64,000 bases of DNA from Plotosus lineatus (Eukaryota > Chordata > Actinopteri > Siluriformes > Plotosidae): the NCBI GenBank assembly GCA_024760905.1, contig CM045731.1, positions 20,207,501-20,271,500 of the forward strand, given 5' to 3'. The notes under the pieces are model-generated. The model was not told the origin of the DNA. It ran no database searches and saw nothing but the letters and a program-made list of their open reading frames with translations. Positions within the stretch are counted from its first letter, which is position 1; the number at the start of each line of letters is the position of its first letter. The translations under genes were made by a program, and so were the position numbers. Positions 42,964 through 53,811 of the stretch are shown here, piece after piece.

Positions 42964-43048
42964 GTGCATACATTTTTTCATATATCTTATTTCCAACACT
43001 GATAAAAACTCTCAATAGTATTAAAAGTTTTGTTATTCTTTTATGTAG

Positions 43049-43087
43049 GAAGAAGAGAAACAGCCATGAAACCACCATCTGCACAAG
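43049..43087 (+). CDS. Unit 2 stalk exon (short)
   Basis: Acceptor ttatgtag. It encodes RRRETAMKPPSAQ, then donor gtggga. It aligns with the first half of the unit 4 stalk ([13 protein letters not shown]). The donor replaces the second half. Confidence 0.55.
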
Positions 43088-43116
43088 GTGGGACACCCAG
43101 AACACGCAGCCTGTCT

Positions 43117-43340
43117 CAAACCTACATATTTTTCCATTCACTCTCATTCACTCATTTGCTGAACCTTAGCAGGGGGGCAGGAGCTGATCTCGGCCAACAC
43201 TGAACAAAGGAGGGTACACTCTGAACAGCTTGCCAGACCAACACGCGCACACCGTTTCACACTCACAGGCGAGGGTGCATTTAGAACAACCAATTAGCTT
43301 GATGTGCATGTCTTTAAACTATGGGAGGAAACCAGATTAT
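43117..43340 (-). repeat. SINE (tail-B family), minus strand
   Basis: Inverted 'cattcactcatttgctgaac', 'aacactgaacaaaggagggt', 'acactctgaacagcttgcca', 'caattagcttgatgtgcatg', 'ctatgggaggaaaccag'. Confidence 0.65.
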
Positions 43341-43821
43341 CCAGAGGATATTTTTCCAATTTAATCAATGAAATATAAAATGTAAATTTATCAGTCTTGT
43401 TTCTGTATAATCAGTAGACAATTCATAGATATATAATTGATTTCCTGGAGATCTAGCTTAACCATAAGCCTCACCCTAACCTTATGGGTACTTCCATAAT
43501 GCAAGCATGTAAATAGATTTAGGTTCGACAAAGTAATGAAAACCTATACATACACTGTTGCGACCCGGTCTAGATCGAGCCATAACATGCGGGTGTTTTT
43601 TGTGGTCATTCCTTGAGAAGCAAGCCAGGCCAAAATAATAAATAAAACCCATCTACCTTCAAATGAGCAATCTGACTTCCCTACACCGAGAACAAACAAA
43701 CAAACAAGAATCACAAAAACCCCACTCCTTAGGTAACCCAAAACCGAGAGAAAAGGTGAGGAAAATAAATGGGACACGCTGAATAATAACCACTGGACTG
43801 TTAGTACATTAACATACATAC

Positions 43822-43890
43822 AGGGATCCCTCGCTACTTTGCGCATCAATTTATGCAGAGAGGAAGATGTTAAGGAAAATGCCACAAAAA
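43822..43890. mobile_element. Tigger-like terminus
   Basis: cagggatccctcgctacttt resembles Tigger ends. A related end (cagtgatcccccactacttc) is at about 48896. Both are in the same orientation, so they are two fragments, not one element. Confidence 0.35.
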
Positions 43891-43906
43891 CAAGGCCAAT
43901 TATGCA

Positions 43907-46900
43907 TCATCATCATCCACTTAGTCCAGGGTCGGGTCGCGGGGGCAGCAACCTAAGCAAAGAGGTCCAGACGTCCCTCTCCTGAGCCACTTCCTCCAAC
44001 TCTCCCGGGGGGAACGACACCGAGGCGGTCCCAGACAAGCCGAGAGACATAGTCCCTCCAGCGTGTTCTAGGTCGACCCCAGGGTCTCTTCTCGGTTGGA
44101 CATGCCCAAAACACCACACCAGGGAGGCGTCCGGGGGTCATTCTGACCAGATGCCCGAGCCACCTCAACTGGCCCCTCTCAATGCGGAGGAGCAGCGGAT
44201 CTACTCCGAGCTCTCCCCCGATGGTGGAGCTTCTCACCATATCTCTAAGGGAGAACCCCGCCACCCGGCGAAGGAAGCTCATTTCAGCCGCTTGTATCCA
44301 TGATCTTGTTCTTTCGGTCATTACCCAAAGCTCGTGACCATAGGTGAGGGTTGGAACGCAGATCGACTGGTAAATTGAGAGCTTCGCCTTGCGGCTCAGC
44401 TCCTTCTTCACCACGACAGACCGGTACAGGCACCGCTTAACAGCAGAGGCTGCAGCGATCCGTCTGTCGATCTCTCGCTCCATCCTTCCCTCACTCGTAA
44501 ACAAGACCCCAAGATACTTAAACTCCTCCACTTGGGGCAGGACCTCATTCCCGACCCGGAGGGTGCATTCCACCATTGTCCGACTGAGAACCATGGCCTC
44601 AGTGTTTCGCACTTGGCTGCGAATCGCTCCAATGAGAGCTGGAGGTCCCGACTTGATGAAGCCAAAAGGACAACATCATCCGCAAAAAGCAGAGACGATA
44701 TCCGATGGCCACCAAACCAGAACCCCTCATCGCCTCGACTGCGCCTAGAAATTCTGCCCATAAAAATTATGAACAGAATCGGTGACAAAGGACAGCCTTG
44801 GCAGACTCCAACTCCCACTGAAAACGAATCCGACCTGCTGTTACCAATATGGACCAAACTCTGGCTCTGGTGATACAGCGACTGAATAGCTCGTAGCAAC
44901 GGATCTGGAACGCCATACTCTCGGAGCACACCCCACAAGATCGTTTGAGGGACATGGTCGAAAGCCTTCTCCAAATCCACAAAGCACATGTAGACAGATT
45001 GGGCAAACTCCCATGCCCCCTCCAGAATCCTGTGGAGCGTATAGAGTTGGTCAAGAGTGCTACGGCCAGGACGAAAACCACATTGTTCCTCCTGAATCCG
45101 AGGTTCGACTATCGGTCGGATCCTCCTCTCTAGTTCCCCTGCATAGACTTTCCCAGGTAGGCTGAGGAGTGTAATTCCCCGATAATTGGAACACACCCTC
45201 CGGTCCCCCTTCTTAAAAATTGGGACCACCACCCCAGTTTGCCAATCCAGAGGTACAGCCCCTGATGACCACGCGATGTTGCAGAGACGTGTCAACCAAG
45301 ACAGTCCTACAACATCCAGAGCCCTGAGATATTCCGGGCAGATCTCGTCCAACCCCGGAGCTCGACCACCGAGGAGCTTTTTGACAACCTCGGTGACCTT
45401 CACTCCAGTGATGGGTGGACCCGAACCCGAACCCCCAGGGTCTTCCTCTTCCACGGAGGGCGTGTTGGTGGGATTGAGGAGGTCCTCAAAGTATTCCCTC
45501 CACCTCTCGACGACATCCCCAGTCAAGGTAAGCAGCTCCCCACCTCCACTGTAAACAGTGTTTGTGAAGAACTGCTTCCCCCTCCTGAGGCGTTGGATGG
45601 TGATCCAGAACCTTTTTGAGGCCAACCGATAATCACTCTCTCGGCCCTCACCGAACTCCTCCCACACCCGAGATTTTGCATCTGCGACAGCCTCGGCTGC
45701 AGCACGTTTTGCCTGCCGGTACCCGTTTGCTGCCTCAGGAGTCCCACAGGCTAATAAAACCTGATAGGCCTCCTTCTTCAGCTGGACCGCCCCCTTCACC
45801 GCAGGTGTCCACCACCGGGTTCGGGGATTACCACCACAACAAGCACCGACAACCTTACGGCCACAGCTATGGGCTGCCGCCTCAGCAATGGAGGCACAAA
45901 AAATGGCCCATTCGGATTCCATGTCCCCCGCCTCCTCCAGGACGTGGTTGTAGCTCTGCCAGAGATGGGAGTTAAAGGCCTCACGGACAGGGGACTCCGC
46001 CAAACGTTCCCAGCAGACCCTGATTACATGCTTGGGCCTGCCAGGTCTGGAAGGCAACCTCCCACACCACCGAAGCCAACTCACCACCAGGTAGTGATCA
46101 GTAGACAGCTCAGCTCCTCTCTTCACCCGAGTGTCCAGAACATATGGTCGCAAGTCCGATGACACAACTAAAAGGTCAATCATCGAACTGCGACCTAGGG
46201 TGTACTGGTGCCAAGAGCACTTATGGACACCCTTATGTTCGAACATAGTGTTCGTGATAGACAAACTGTGATGAGCACAGAAGTCCAACAACGAAACACC
46301 ATTCGGATTCAGACTGGAGAGGCCGTACCTACCGATCACACCCTTCCAGGTCACACTATCGTTGCCCACATGGGCGTTGAAGTCTCCCAAGACAACGAGT
46401 GAGTCTCTCGAGGGAGCGTTCCCCAACACCCCCCCCCCCCCAAAGACTCCAAAAAGGGTGGGTACTCTGAACTGTCATTTGGTGCATAAGCACAAATAAC
46501 AGTCAGGACCCGTCCCCCCGCCCGAAGACGGAGGGAAGCTACCCTTTCGTCAACCGGGGAGAACCCCAACATTTGGGCACCGAGACGGGGGGGTAACAAG
46601 AATACCCACACCGGCTCGCTGCCTCTCCCCATGAGCAACTCCAGAATAGAAGAAGGTCCAGCCTCTCTCGAGATGGATGGTTCCAGAGCCCAAGCTATGT
46701 GTTGAGGTGAGCCCGACTATATGTTGTCGGTATCTCTCCACCTCACACACCAAATAAGGCTCCTTTCCCGCCAGAGAGGTGACATTCCATGTCCCGAGGG
46801 TCAGAGTAAGTAGCCGAGGATCGGTCCAACAGAACCCATGCCTTTGGCTGCCACCCAACGCACATTGCACCCGACCCCTAAAACTCCTCCCATGGGTGGT

Positions 46901-47243
46901 GGGTCCATGGGAGGGTGGACCCATGTCTCCTTTTCAGGCTAGGCCCGGCCAGGCTCCATGGGCATAAGCCCGACCACCAGGCATTCGCCTTCGTGCCCCT
47001 CCCCTGGGCCTGGCTCCAGGAGGGAACCCCGGTGACCCGCGTCCGGGCAAGGGAGACTGCTTCAAACGTTTCCTCCGAGATGGCATAGGGGTCTTCTGAA
47101 TCGCACTTTGTCTGGACCTTCACCCAGGACCTGTTTGCCTTGGGTAACCCTACCAGGGGCATTATGCCCCCAACAACATAGCTCCTAGAATCATTAGGTC
47201 ACGCAAACCCCTCCACCACGATAAGGTGGCAATTCAGGGAGGG
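43907..47243 (-). mobile_element. Rex3 (RTE clade) LINE, near full length
   Basis: A 13-bp target duplication ggccaat(t/a)atgca (43894-43906 and 47244-47256, one difference) bounds a 3.34-kb element. On the minus strand it begins near 47243, codes for endonuclease then RT then the Rex3 C-terminus (RMTPGRLPGVVFWACPTEKR), and ends in GAT-type repeats at 43907-43918. Most fish Rex3 copies are strongly 5'-truncated, so this length is notable. Frameshifts, one in a C13 run at about 46428-46441, break the ORF. Confidence 0.88.
43953..46924 (-). pseudogene. Rex3 endonuclease/reverse transcriptase ORF, frameshifted
   Basis: Frames in order: 46550-46924 (LTLGTWNVTSLAGKEPYLVC, endonuclease start), 46351-46638, then the long frame 44408-46429 ([15 protein letters not shown] endonuclease motif, [86 protein letters not shown] with the catalytic FADD), then 43953-44612 ([36 protein letters not shown]). 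A frameshift near 44615 separates the RT palm from its thumb. At least three frameshifts make it non-autonomous. Upstream, 46878-47162 holds an extra N-terminal frame. Confidence 0.85.
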
Positions 47244-47446
47244 GGCCAATAATGCAAAAAAAAAACAAAAAAAAACCCCAAAACCAACAAAAAACAACCC
47301 AAAACATCCCATCAAAACTATATTTATGTCAGGTGCACATCTGAGTGCATGCATATTTGTGTGTGTGTGTGTGTGTGTATTTATATTTTATTTACATCGT
47401 ATGCATTAAATTTTAATGTTTACTTGTTATTATAACAAGTATACAT

Positions 47447-47456
<10 letters not shown>

Positions 47457-47484
<28 letters not shown>

Positions 47485-47486
47485 CT

Positions 47487-47552
<66 letters not shown>
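47457..47552. repeat. (GT)n then (AT)n microsatellite
   Basis: GT run 47452-47479 followed by TA run 47489-47552, then (ACAT)-type repeats. Confidence 0.9.
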
Positions 47553-47560
<8 letters not shown>

Positions 47561-47595
47561 TACATACATATATACACATACATACATATATACAT

Positions 47596-47700
47596 ACAAT
47601 GGAGCTTCGGTACTCGGCCATAATTCGTTCCAGACGGCTGGTCAAATTTCAATTTGGTCACATTCCGAATTCCCTTTTCCCATCACAAATAATGTAAATG
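47596..47700. mobile_element. Tigger-like terminus fragment
   Basis: caatggagcttcggtactcg and aattcgttccagacggctgg have the shape of Tigger ends (CAGTGG.ACCTCGGTT...). No partner end was found. Confidence 0.35.
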
Positions 47701-47804
47701 GTCTAAATCCATTCCGTCGTCTTTTGAACATAGGTTAACGGTAATGTAACTCATATCATAGTTCCTACAAATTAAGTTAAAAAAAATGATAATACAGTAT
47801 ACTA

Positions 47805-48250
47805 TGTTATGGTCTGTGTTGTGAGAAACTCTGGTTTGGGCCTCTCCCTCTCTCTCTTGCTCTCTCGCTCTCTATGTGCACTTTAGAGAGGAGTGTGGCT
47901 GTCACACGTGGGTGGAGCACTAAACACACACCTGATTCCACTTAATGACCGGCTATAAAGACTATCAACGTGCTTCTCCCGGTGCTAGAAGATTGTCCCT
48001 CTTCGACGTGATCTCTCTGGTTCTCAGCTCCGTGCTGTACCAGTTCCCGCTTTAGTTTGTTTTCCGTGTTTCTCCGCATCTCTAAAAGTGACTACGATTT
48101 CCGTGTGCTCTAGTGCCTTCCCTGTGAACAATAAAACGCATCAATTTCCATCACATTCTGTGTCCTGCATTTTTGGGTCCAGCTGAATGTTCCTGGCATC
48201 ACAGAATCTTCTAGCCCTTTTATGACGCCTGGAACATTCAGCACAGAGAG

Positions 48251-48281
<31 letters not shown>

Positions 48282-48319
48282 CTCCAAAACCAGAGTGTCG
48301 CACAACACAGACCATAACA
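47805..48319 (+). mobile_element. Solo LTR candidate (Ty3/Gypsy-like) with long terminal inversions
   Basis: It begins TGTTATGGTCTGTGTTGTG and ends CAACACAGACCATAACA: TG...CA termini extended into an inverted repeat of about 40 bp. Flanks tacta (47800-47804) and cacta (48320-48324) fit a 5-bp duplication with one change. Inside, a TATA-like ggctataaag (47950) and an AATAAA (48128) are spaced like U3/R signals. No primer-binding site or coding region follows. An alternative is a foldback DNA element. Confidence 0.5.
48243..48282. repeat. (GA)n microsatellite
   Basis: GA dinucleotides inside the LTR candidate, mirrored by a CT-rich tract at 47843-47875. Confidence 0.85.
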
Positions 48320-48681
48320 CACTAAAATAAAAACCACAGTGCAGTTAAAGCAGAAGAAAATTAAAGATAAGAATTTTAACCTTTGTGGTAGTGAGTAGTT
48401 GGCATACGTAAATGTTGGAGAGGGAGAGAGTAGGCGGATCCCCTTCCATAACAGCTTCAGGTGAATCAGCCAAAAGTGTTTTTTTTCTCTTGCTACTCGC
48501 TTTGGCATGGATGACTCTTCTTCAGGATGTCCCTTTCTTTTCTTGAAGAATATCTATGTTCTATTCGGAATAAAATATTGAAATTTGACACTTCGACATC
48601 ATTGCATATTGCATTTGGTTTTTATTCACAATTTGTATAGTGTCCCAACATTTTTGGAATCCAGTATGTGTTTTAAATACA

Positions 48682-48684
<3 letters not shown>

Positions 48685-48776
<92 letters not shown>

Positions 48777-48792
48777 ATATTGTGTATGTATG

Positions 48793-48852
<60 letters not shown>
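48685..48852. repeat. Two (AT)n tracts with GT spacer
   Basis: TA runs 48685-48756 and 48799-48852, separated by (GT)n and (TATG)n. Confidence 0.9.
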
Positions 48853-48857
<5 letters not shown>

Positions 48858-48979
48858 GTGTGTGTGTATATATTGTATATATACATTATATATGCAGTGA
48901 TCCCCCACTACTTCGTGCTTCAGTTTCTGCAGCTTCAGTGCATCGCGGGTTTTTCAAAAATATTAATCGAAAATAAAAA

Positions 48980-49165
48980 CATAAGGAAATTAAGGGAAAA
49001 TAGATCACTTTATTAATCCCCTTAGGGAAATCTGGTTGGCATAGTAGCAAAGACATATATAAGGTGCAATTTAAAAGACAATAAAAATACATATAAACAA
49101 CTTGTATATGAGCAATAGTAAAAATTAAAAAACAAAAACGCATGTAATATAAGTTGAAGGGGTCC
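48980..49165. repeat. LINE-3'-end-like repeat
   Basis: 'cactttattaatccccttagggaaat' followed by 'ggtgcaattta' and 'aataaaaatacatat'; related to 14580-14765. Confidence 0.35.
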
Positions 49166-49265
49166 ATAAAAAATTTCAATATAATAAGAGGCTGTCTGGT
49201 GGCCTCTGACCACCAGATGGACCCCAATAGCGTTTTAAAAAAAAATTAATTACAGTACAGTACAT

Positions 49266-50326
49266 TCTTCCAGAAGAGACAGGAGCATAGGGTGACTTAC
49301 AAAAGTGGAGGTAGGAGCACACAGGTAGACTACATCTTGTGTAGGCGATATAATTTGAAGGAAGTCAGTGACTGCAAAGTAGTAGTGGGTGAGAGTGTTG
49401 CCAAACAGCATAGGATGGTGGTGTGCAGGATGATGCTGATGGTGAGGAAGGTGAAGAAGATAAAGGCAGAGCAGAAGAAGTGGTGGAACCTGAAAAAGGA
49501 AGAGCGTCGTGTTGTCTTCAAGGAGGAGATGAAACCGGCTTTGGGTGGTCAGGAAGTGCTTTCAGATGACAAGACAACTACAGCTAATGTGATCAGGGAG
49601 ACAGGTAGGAGTTCTCGGTGTATCCTCTGGAAGGAGAGTAGATATGGAGACTTGGTGGTGGAATGAGGAAGTGCGGGAGTGTGTAAAAAGGAAGAGGTTA
49701 GCTCAGAAGTGGGAAATAGAGGATTGAAGAGAGTGGCAAAGGTAGCGGTATCAAAGGCCAAACAGAGGGCGTATGATGACTTGTATGCTAGGCTGGACAG
49801 TAGGGAGGGAGAAAATGATTTATACAGGTTGGCACAGCAGAGAAATGGAGATGGGAAGGACGTGCAGCAAGTTAGAGAGATTAAGGACAGAGTGGGAAAT
49901 GTGTTGACTGATGACAGAAGTGTGCTGGGAAGATGGAAAGAGTACTTTGAAGAGCTGATGAATGAGGAAAATGAGAGAGAGAAAAAAAGAGTAGAAGAGG
50001 TGACCATTGAGGAGCAGGATGTAGCAAAGATTAGTAAGGGTGAAGTGAGGAGGGCATTGAAGAGGATGAACAGTGGAAAGGCAGTTGGTCCTGATGACAT
50101 ACCGGTGGAGGTATGGAAGTGTCTAGGAGAGGTAGCAGTAGATTTTCTGACAAAAACTTTCAACAAGGTCTTGGAGAGTGAGCAGATGCCGGAGGAATGG
50201 AGGAGAAGTGTGCTTAGGCCCATTTTTATAAACAAGGGAGACTTGCAGAGTTGTGGCAGCTACAGAGGGATAAAGTTGATGAGCCATACGATGAAGTTAT
50301 GGGAAGGAATAGTGGAAGCTAGACTG
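49266..50326 (+). mobile_element. RTE LINE copy E, internal fragment
   Basis: Plus-strand coding from the end of the endonuclease (DYILCRRYNLKEVSDCKVVV) through the linker (KQRAYDDLYARLDSREGEND) to the RT start (SGKAVGPDDIPVEVWKCLGE, SYRGIKLMSHTMKLW). Both ends are truncated, and it lies opposite in orientation to the other copies. A frameshift is near 49665. It has no RT catalytic box. Confidence 0.85.
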
Positions 50327-50385
50327 GGGGGCACTAATCAGTGTCAGTTGTTCATCTCATGCTGTTTCTTATCTCAGTACATCTC

Positions 50386-50605
50386 AGTGCACTCTAAACA
50401 ACTCACCAGGCCATCACAGGTCGAACACATACAACCATTCACACTCACAACTTAGGGGCAATTTGAAACATCCAGTGCGTCTCCTGTATGTGTTTTTGGA
50501 CTTTGGCTGGAAACTGGAGCACCTGAAGGAAATCCAAGAATTGAACCAAGGCCTCCTTGCTGTGAGTTGGGTGTGCTAATCTATGCGCCACCATGCCACC
50601 CCAAA
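50386..50605 (-). repeat. SINE (tail-B family), minus strand
   Basis: 'gtgcactctaaacaactcac', 'caggccatcacagg', 'aacttaggggcaatttgaaa', 'aaggcctccttgctgtgagt', ending 'gcgccaccatgccacccc'. Confidence 0.65.
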
Positions 50606-50736
50606 TTAAATTGTTTTTAAAATGAAATCATGAATAAATAAGTAAATCTAGATAATCATTTTGGCATGCCTTCAAACAGTACTGGAGAAACCGCTCCCTT
50701 TTCACCAGATGTGAGTTCAGATATTTTTCTCTTTAG

Positions 50737-50804
50737 GAGGAAGACGTGGAGTGAAGGTGATTTCTGGAGGCCATCAGGATAGTGACACGAAGCAGGAGGT
50801 TCAG
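50737..50804 (+). CDS. Unit 2 cytoplasmic exon
   Basis: Acceptor ctttag, donor gttaga. GGRRGVKVISGGHQDSDTKQ, EVQ. It aligns in position, phase and sense with the unit 4 exon 63661-63725 ([20 protein letters not shown]). Confidence 0.55.
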
Positions 50805-51033
50805 GTTAGAACATGTAGAACATTTGTTTCTATCTTTAGAGATGTTTGTACAGTATTTCCATTTGTATTTGTGATACACTGCAGGTAACACACATGACCC
50901 ACACGTGCTTTAAATGCACCATGAGTTTTAGGAAAATATCTTCTGCTATTTCTATCAGAATACCACAGGGTCTCAAGAAAAAACTCCGGTTTGGAGTTGT
51001 CATCTATAATTTTCCTCTTCTGTCTTTCCACAG

Positions 51034-51069
51034 ACTGAACCTGATATTGGCACTTTCTGTATTACATAA
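51034..51069 (+). CDS. Unit 2 terminal exon, decayed ITIM
   Basis: Acceptor ttccacag. TEPDIGTFCIT and a TAA. The homologous unit 4 exon reads [10 protein letters not shown]. The Tyr is absent, so no ITIM remains. Confidence 0.5.
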   Translation, partial: TEPDIGTFCIT

Positions 51070-52270
51070 CACATTAACATGGTTGGAGCAGCAAAAGTCT
51101 CAATCATCACTGGAGAGAAAACCAAAAATTCCAGTGTTTCCCCTTTATTTCACTCTGCAGACACAACTCACCACTTCCCCCCCCCCCCCACATTCTTTAA
51201 AGAAAACATTCTAGTAACTCAAATTTTCTGTTCAATAATTTCCCTGTACTGTATTTAATAGCATTCCTTATTCCCTCAATTCTGACCAGTTTTACAGTCC
51301 TTGATAATTATAAAACATCCTCACAGCATGAGACTTCCCCCATCGTGCTTCACAGTGGGAATGCTGTCCTTGGGGTGATGAGGTGTGTGTGTGTGCGTGC
51401 GTGCGTGTGTGTGATAGACGTCACTTTTTTGTGCGTATCTCCCCTTCTTCCATAAGTTTGGTTGGTCTTCCGCTTGACTTTTGGTGAACTCTAAATGTGT
51501 TTCTAGGTTTTTTCTGTTAGCAGTGTCCACCATTCCGAAAAACCCAGCTGTGTGTGGAGTGTGGACAGATTCACCAGTCCCCATTATTGAGCTTTCCAGC
51601 TCCTGCAGGGTTACCTTTGGTCTCCTGTTGCCTCATTAATTATTTCTCTCATTACTTGGTTTGTAAGTTTTGATGTATGGTCATCTCTAGGCAGCTTTAT
51701 GTGATGGATTTTTAATTTCCATTGGATTTTCAAGGCTTTTAATTTTTTTGAAACCCAACTGACTTGTACCTCTCCAGAACATTGTACCTGACCTGTTTGG
51801 AGAGCTCCACAGTCTTCCTGGTGGTGCTTGCTTTGAGTTGCCTCTTGACTAGTGATGTTGCAGACTCTAGGGCCTTTCAGAACATGCTTATGTATACTGA
51901 GATCCTGCGACATGTAGATTGCACGCATTTGGACATTATTTAACTCTTTAATTATGTATCCTCTGAAGGTAACGAATAGCACCAGATCTTTGTCAGGGCT
52001 TTCTACCAAAGGGAGTAAATGCATAAGCATGCATAGATATTAGTGTTGTCATTTTGCAGAATTTTTTAAAAGTAAACTTTCACTTCACAATGTAAACTGT
52101 TTTGTTTAGGTTTATTACAAAAATAACAAAAAATCCAAGAAAAAGATATAGTTAGATTACCGTTTGTAAATCAACAAAGTGGGGAAAATGGTAGCACTAG
52201 ATCTTAATCAGGGCTTTGTACCAAACTGAGTAAATGCATGAGCATGCATAGGGGTTAGTGTTGTCATTTT
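51070..52270. other. Intergenic, no recognisable gene
   Basis: 51300-52030 contains a low-grade minus-strand open frame (MLMHLLPLVESPDKDLVLFV, FRGYIIKELNNVQMRAIYMS). The phrases 'catgagacttcccccatcgtgcttcacagtgggaa' and 'ggttggtcttccgcttgac' resemble the reverse complement of a Tc1/mariner-type transposase region, but I could not confirm this. A 'gcaccagatctttgtcagggctt...' block (51975-52060) repeats at 52190-52280. Confidence 0.35.
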
Positions 52271-52281
52271 ACAAATTTTTT

Positions 52282-52585
52282 TAGTGGGGCCGGTAGTGTT
52301 GTGGACAGGGTGCTGGGCTCATCATCGGGAGGTTGTGTGTTCGAATCCCAGTTAGATCCCCATTGTGCTTAGACCCTGGGCAAGGTCTTAACCACAAGTG
52401 TGCCTCTGTTCACCCAGCAGTATAAATGGGTACCAGTAAAATGTACTGGGAAGGTAACCTGCAATGGACTAGCGTCCCATCCAGGAGGAGTTGTACTCCT
52501 AGTTGCGGAAACCAGGGATAAGCACCGGCCTGATGAGCCAATATGGCTCGGGTATAAAAAGCCCAACAGACTTTACCTTTACCAG
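52282..52585 (+). repeat. tRNA-derived SINE with (TTTACC) tail
   Basis: 'gtggggccggtagtgttgtgg' head, B-box-like gtgttcgaatccc at about 52339, body 'cctgcaatggactagcgtcc', 'catccaggaggagttgtact', 'gataagcaccggcctgatga', ending ctttacctttacc. Confidence 0.7.
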
Positions 52586-53129
52586 ATTCCAGGTTGTAAA
52601 CCAACAAAGTGGGGAAAATGCCAAGAGGTTGAAAACTTTTACAAGTTACTGTATAATAATTGGGTGGGGTTTTTGTTTTTAACTTTTTTTTCCATGGTTG
52701 TACAACTTTTGTGCTTAAAGTCATATGTTTTGAGTGTGTATGTGTTGTTTTATATATGTCATTTAATATTTCTGCATGTTTCAGTTTAAAAATTAATGTT
52801 CTGGATGCCTATAAAAGGAATTCTTTTTGATATTTTGGATAAAAATAAAAGAGCAGGTTTGTTAAATCTTTCTGTACTGAATATGTATTTCAAGAATGAT
52901 GAATTTTAGTTTAAAAAAAAACACTGTATAGTCTATTCAAATTTAAGCTATGTTCTCTGAAAATATCAAGAAAAATCTTTTTGTTTGCTGAAAATTCTCT
53001 GTTACAAGGATAATGATTCCTGGACTCTGACTTACTTGACTTGACTGTAACTAAAATCTTATATTTGTGGAAAAAGGGTTAATCTTAATATGCAAAGTAA
53101 ACATACACGATCTCATGAATTTTTTTCTT
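52586..53129. other. Intergenic, nothing recognised
   Basis: AT-rich sequence. Confidence 0.35.
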
Positions 53130-53770
53130 AATAAACTTAAGTATGAAATGTAGTAATGAAAAGAGGTGGGTTAATTAATAAGGAGGATTCTACACTGAGA
53201 TGATATTATACATTTAGTGAATCATATCCCTACACAGTTTCTGTATTATTATTGAATGTATATATAGGAAATCAATGTGGAATAGAAAAGGTATTTTTCC
53301 TGGAACTAGTATGTTGCTTCATCATTCACTTCGCTGTAAATATGTGTATGAATTGCACACCACCTTCTGCTGGTTGTCTGTCAGTGACCAATGACTTCAC
53401 TTCCTGCATTATTCTTACCGACCGTGTGTGTATATGTATGGTGGATTGAAGAGTGCATGATTCAACACAATCAATATAACTACATACGAAAGTAACTGAA
53501 CTGACAGACAGAGTTGTGGTTGTTTACATTTCCCTCATTCATTTATTTGAAGCAAGATTGTCACTTGTCACTTATAATAAAAGATTGTATTAATAATGTC
53601 TGCATTTAAAAATTCTGCTTCCTGAATCAATAAGAGACACGAATAATCCTATCCAGTTGACACCTTTATACATTCCTTGTCATCTACTTAATGATTTCTG
53701 TATATCTGTGAAATGTAAGAGGCTGTGGAGATATAGAGTTAAGTGTATATAAACCAATCACTTATTAACC
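53130..53770 (+). pseudogene. Receptor unit 3 relic (intron blocks only)
   Basis: The cluster block (gaaaagaggtgggttaatta ... gaccaatgacttcacttcct) and the following 'gcatttaaaaattctgcttc', 'aatcaataagagacac', 'ggctgtggagatatagagtt' match introns of units 1, 2 and 4. LINE copy D begins at 53812, where V1 would be expected. No exon survives. Confidence 0.55.
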
Positions 53771-53811
53771 AACAGGAAAATTCTCATAACTTTTTATCTG
53801 TCACCATCAGC

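Larger units (their letters stand above)
40748..51069 (+). pseudogene. Receptor unit 2: leader, V2, short stalk, decayed tail
   Basis: Leader 40748-40793, V2 42649-42963, stalk 43049-43087, tail exons 50737-50804 and 51034-51069. There is no V1 exon between the leader and V2. No transmembrane exon is visible in 43088-50736, which holds a Rex3, a solo LTR and a LINE fragment. The last exon reads TEPDIGTFCIT and stops, where unit 4 has [10 protein letters not shown]: the ITIM tyrosine position is lost. The V2 exon itself is open, so a short secreted protein cannot be excluded, but the pattern looks like decay. Confidence 0.6.

Noticed and set aside
48896..48960. Partner terminus for the Tigger-like end at 43822
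   Set aside because: The two ends are in the same orientation, so they cannot bound one element.
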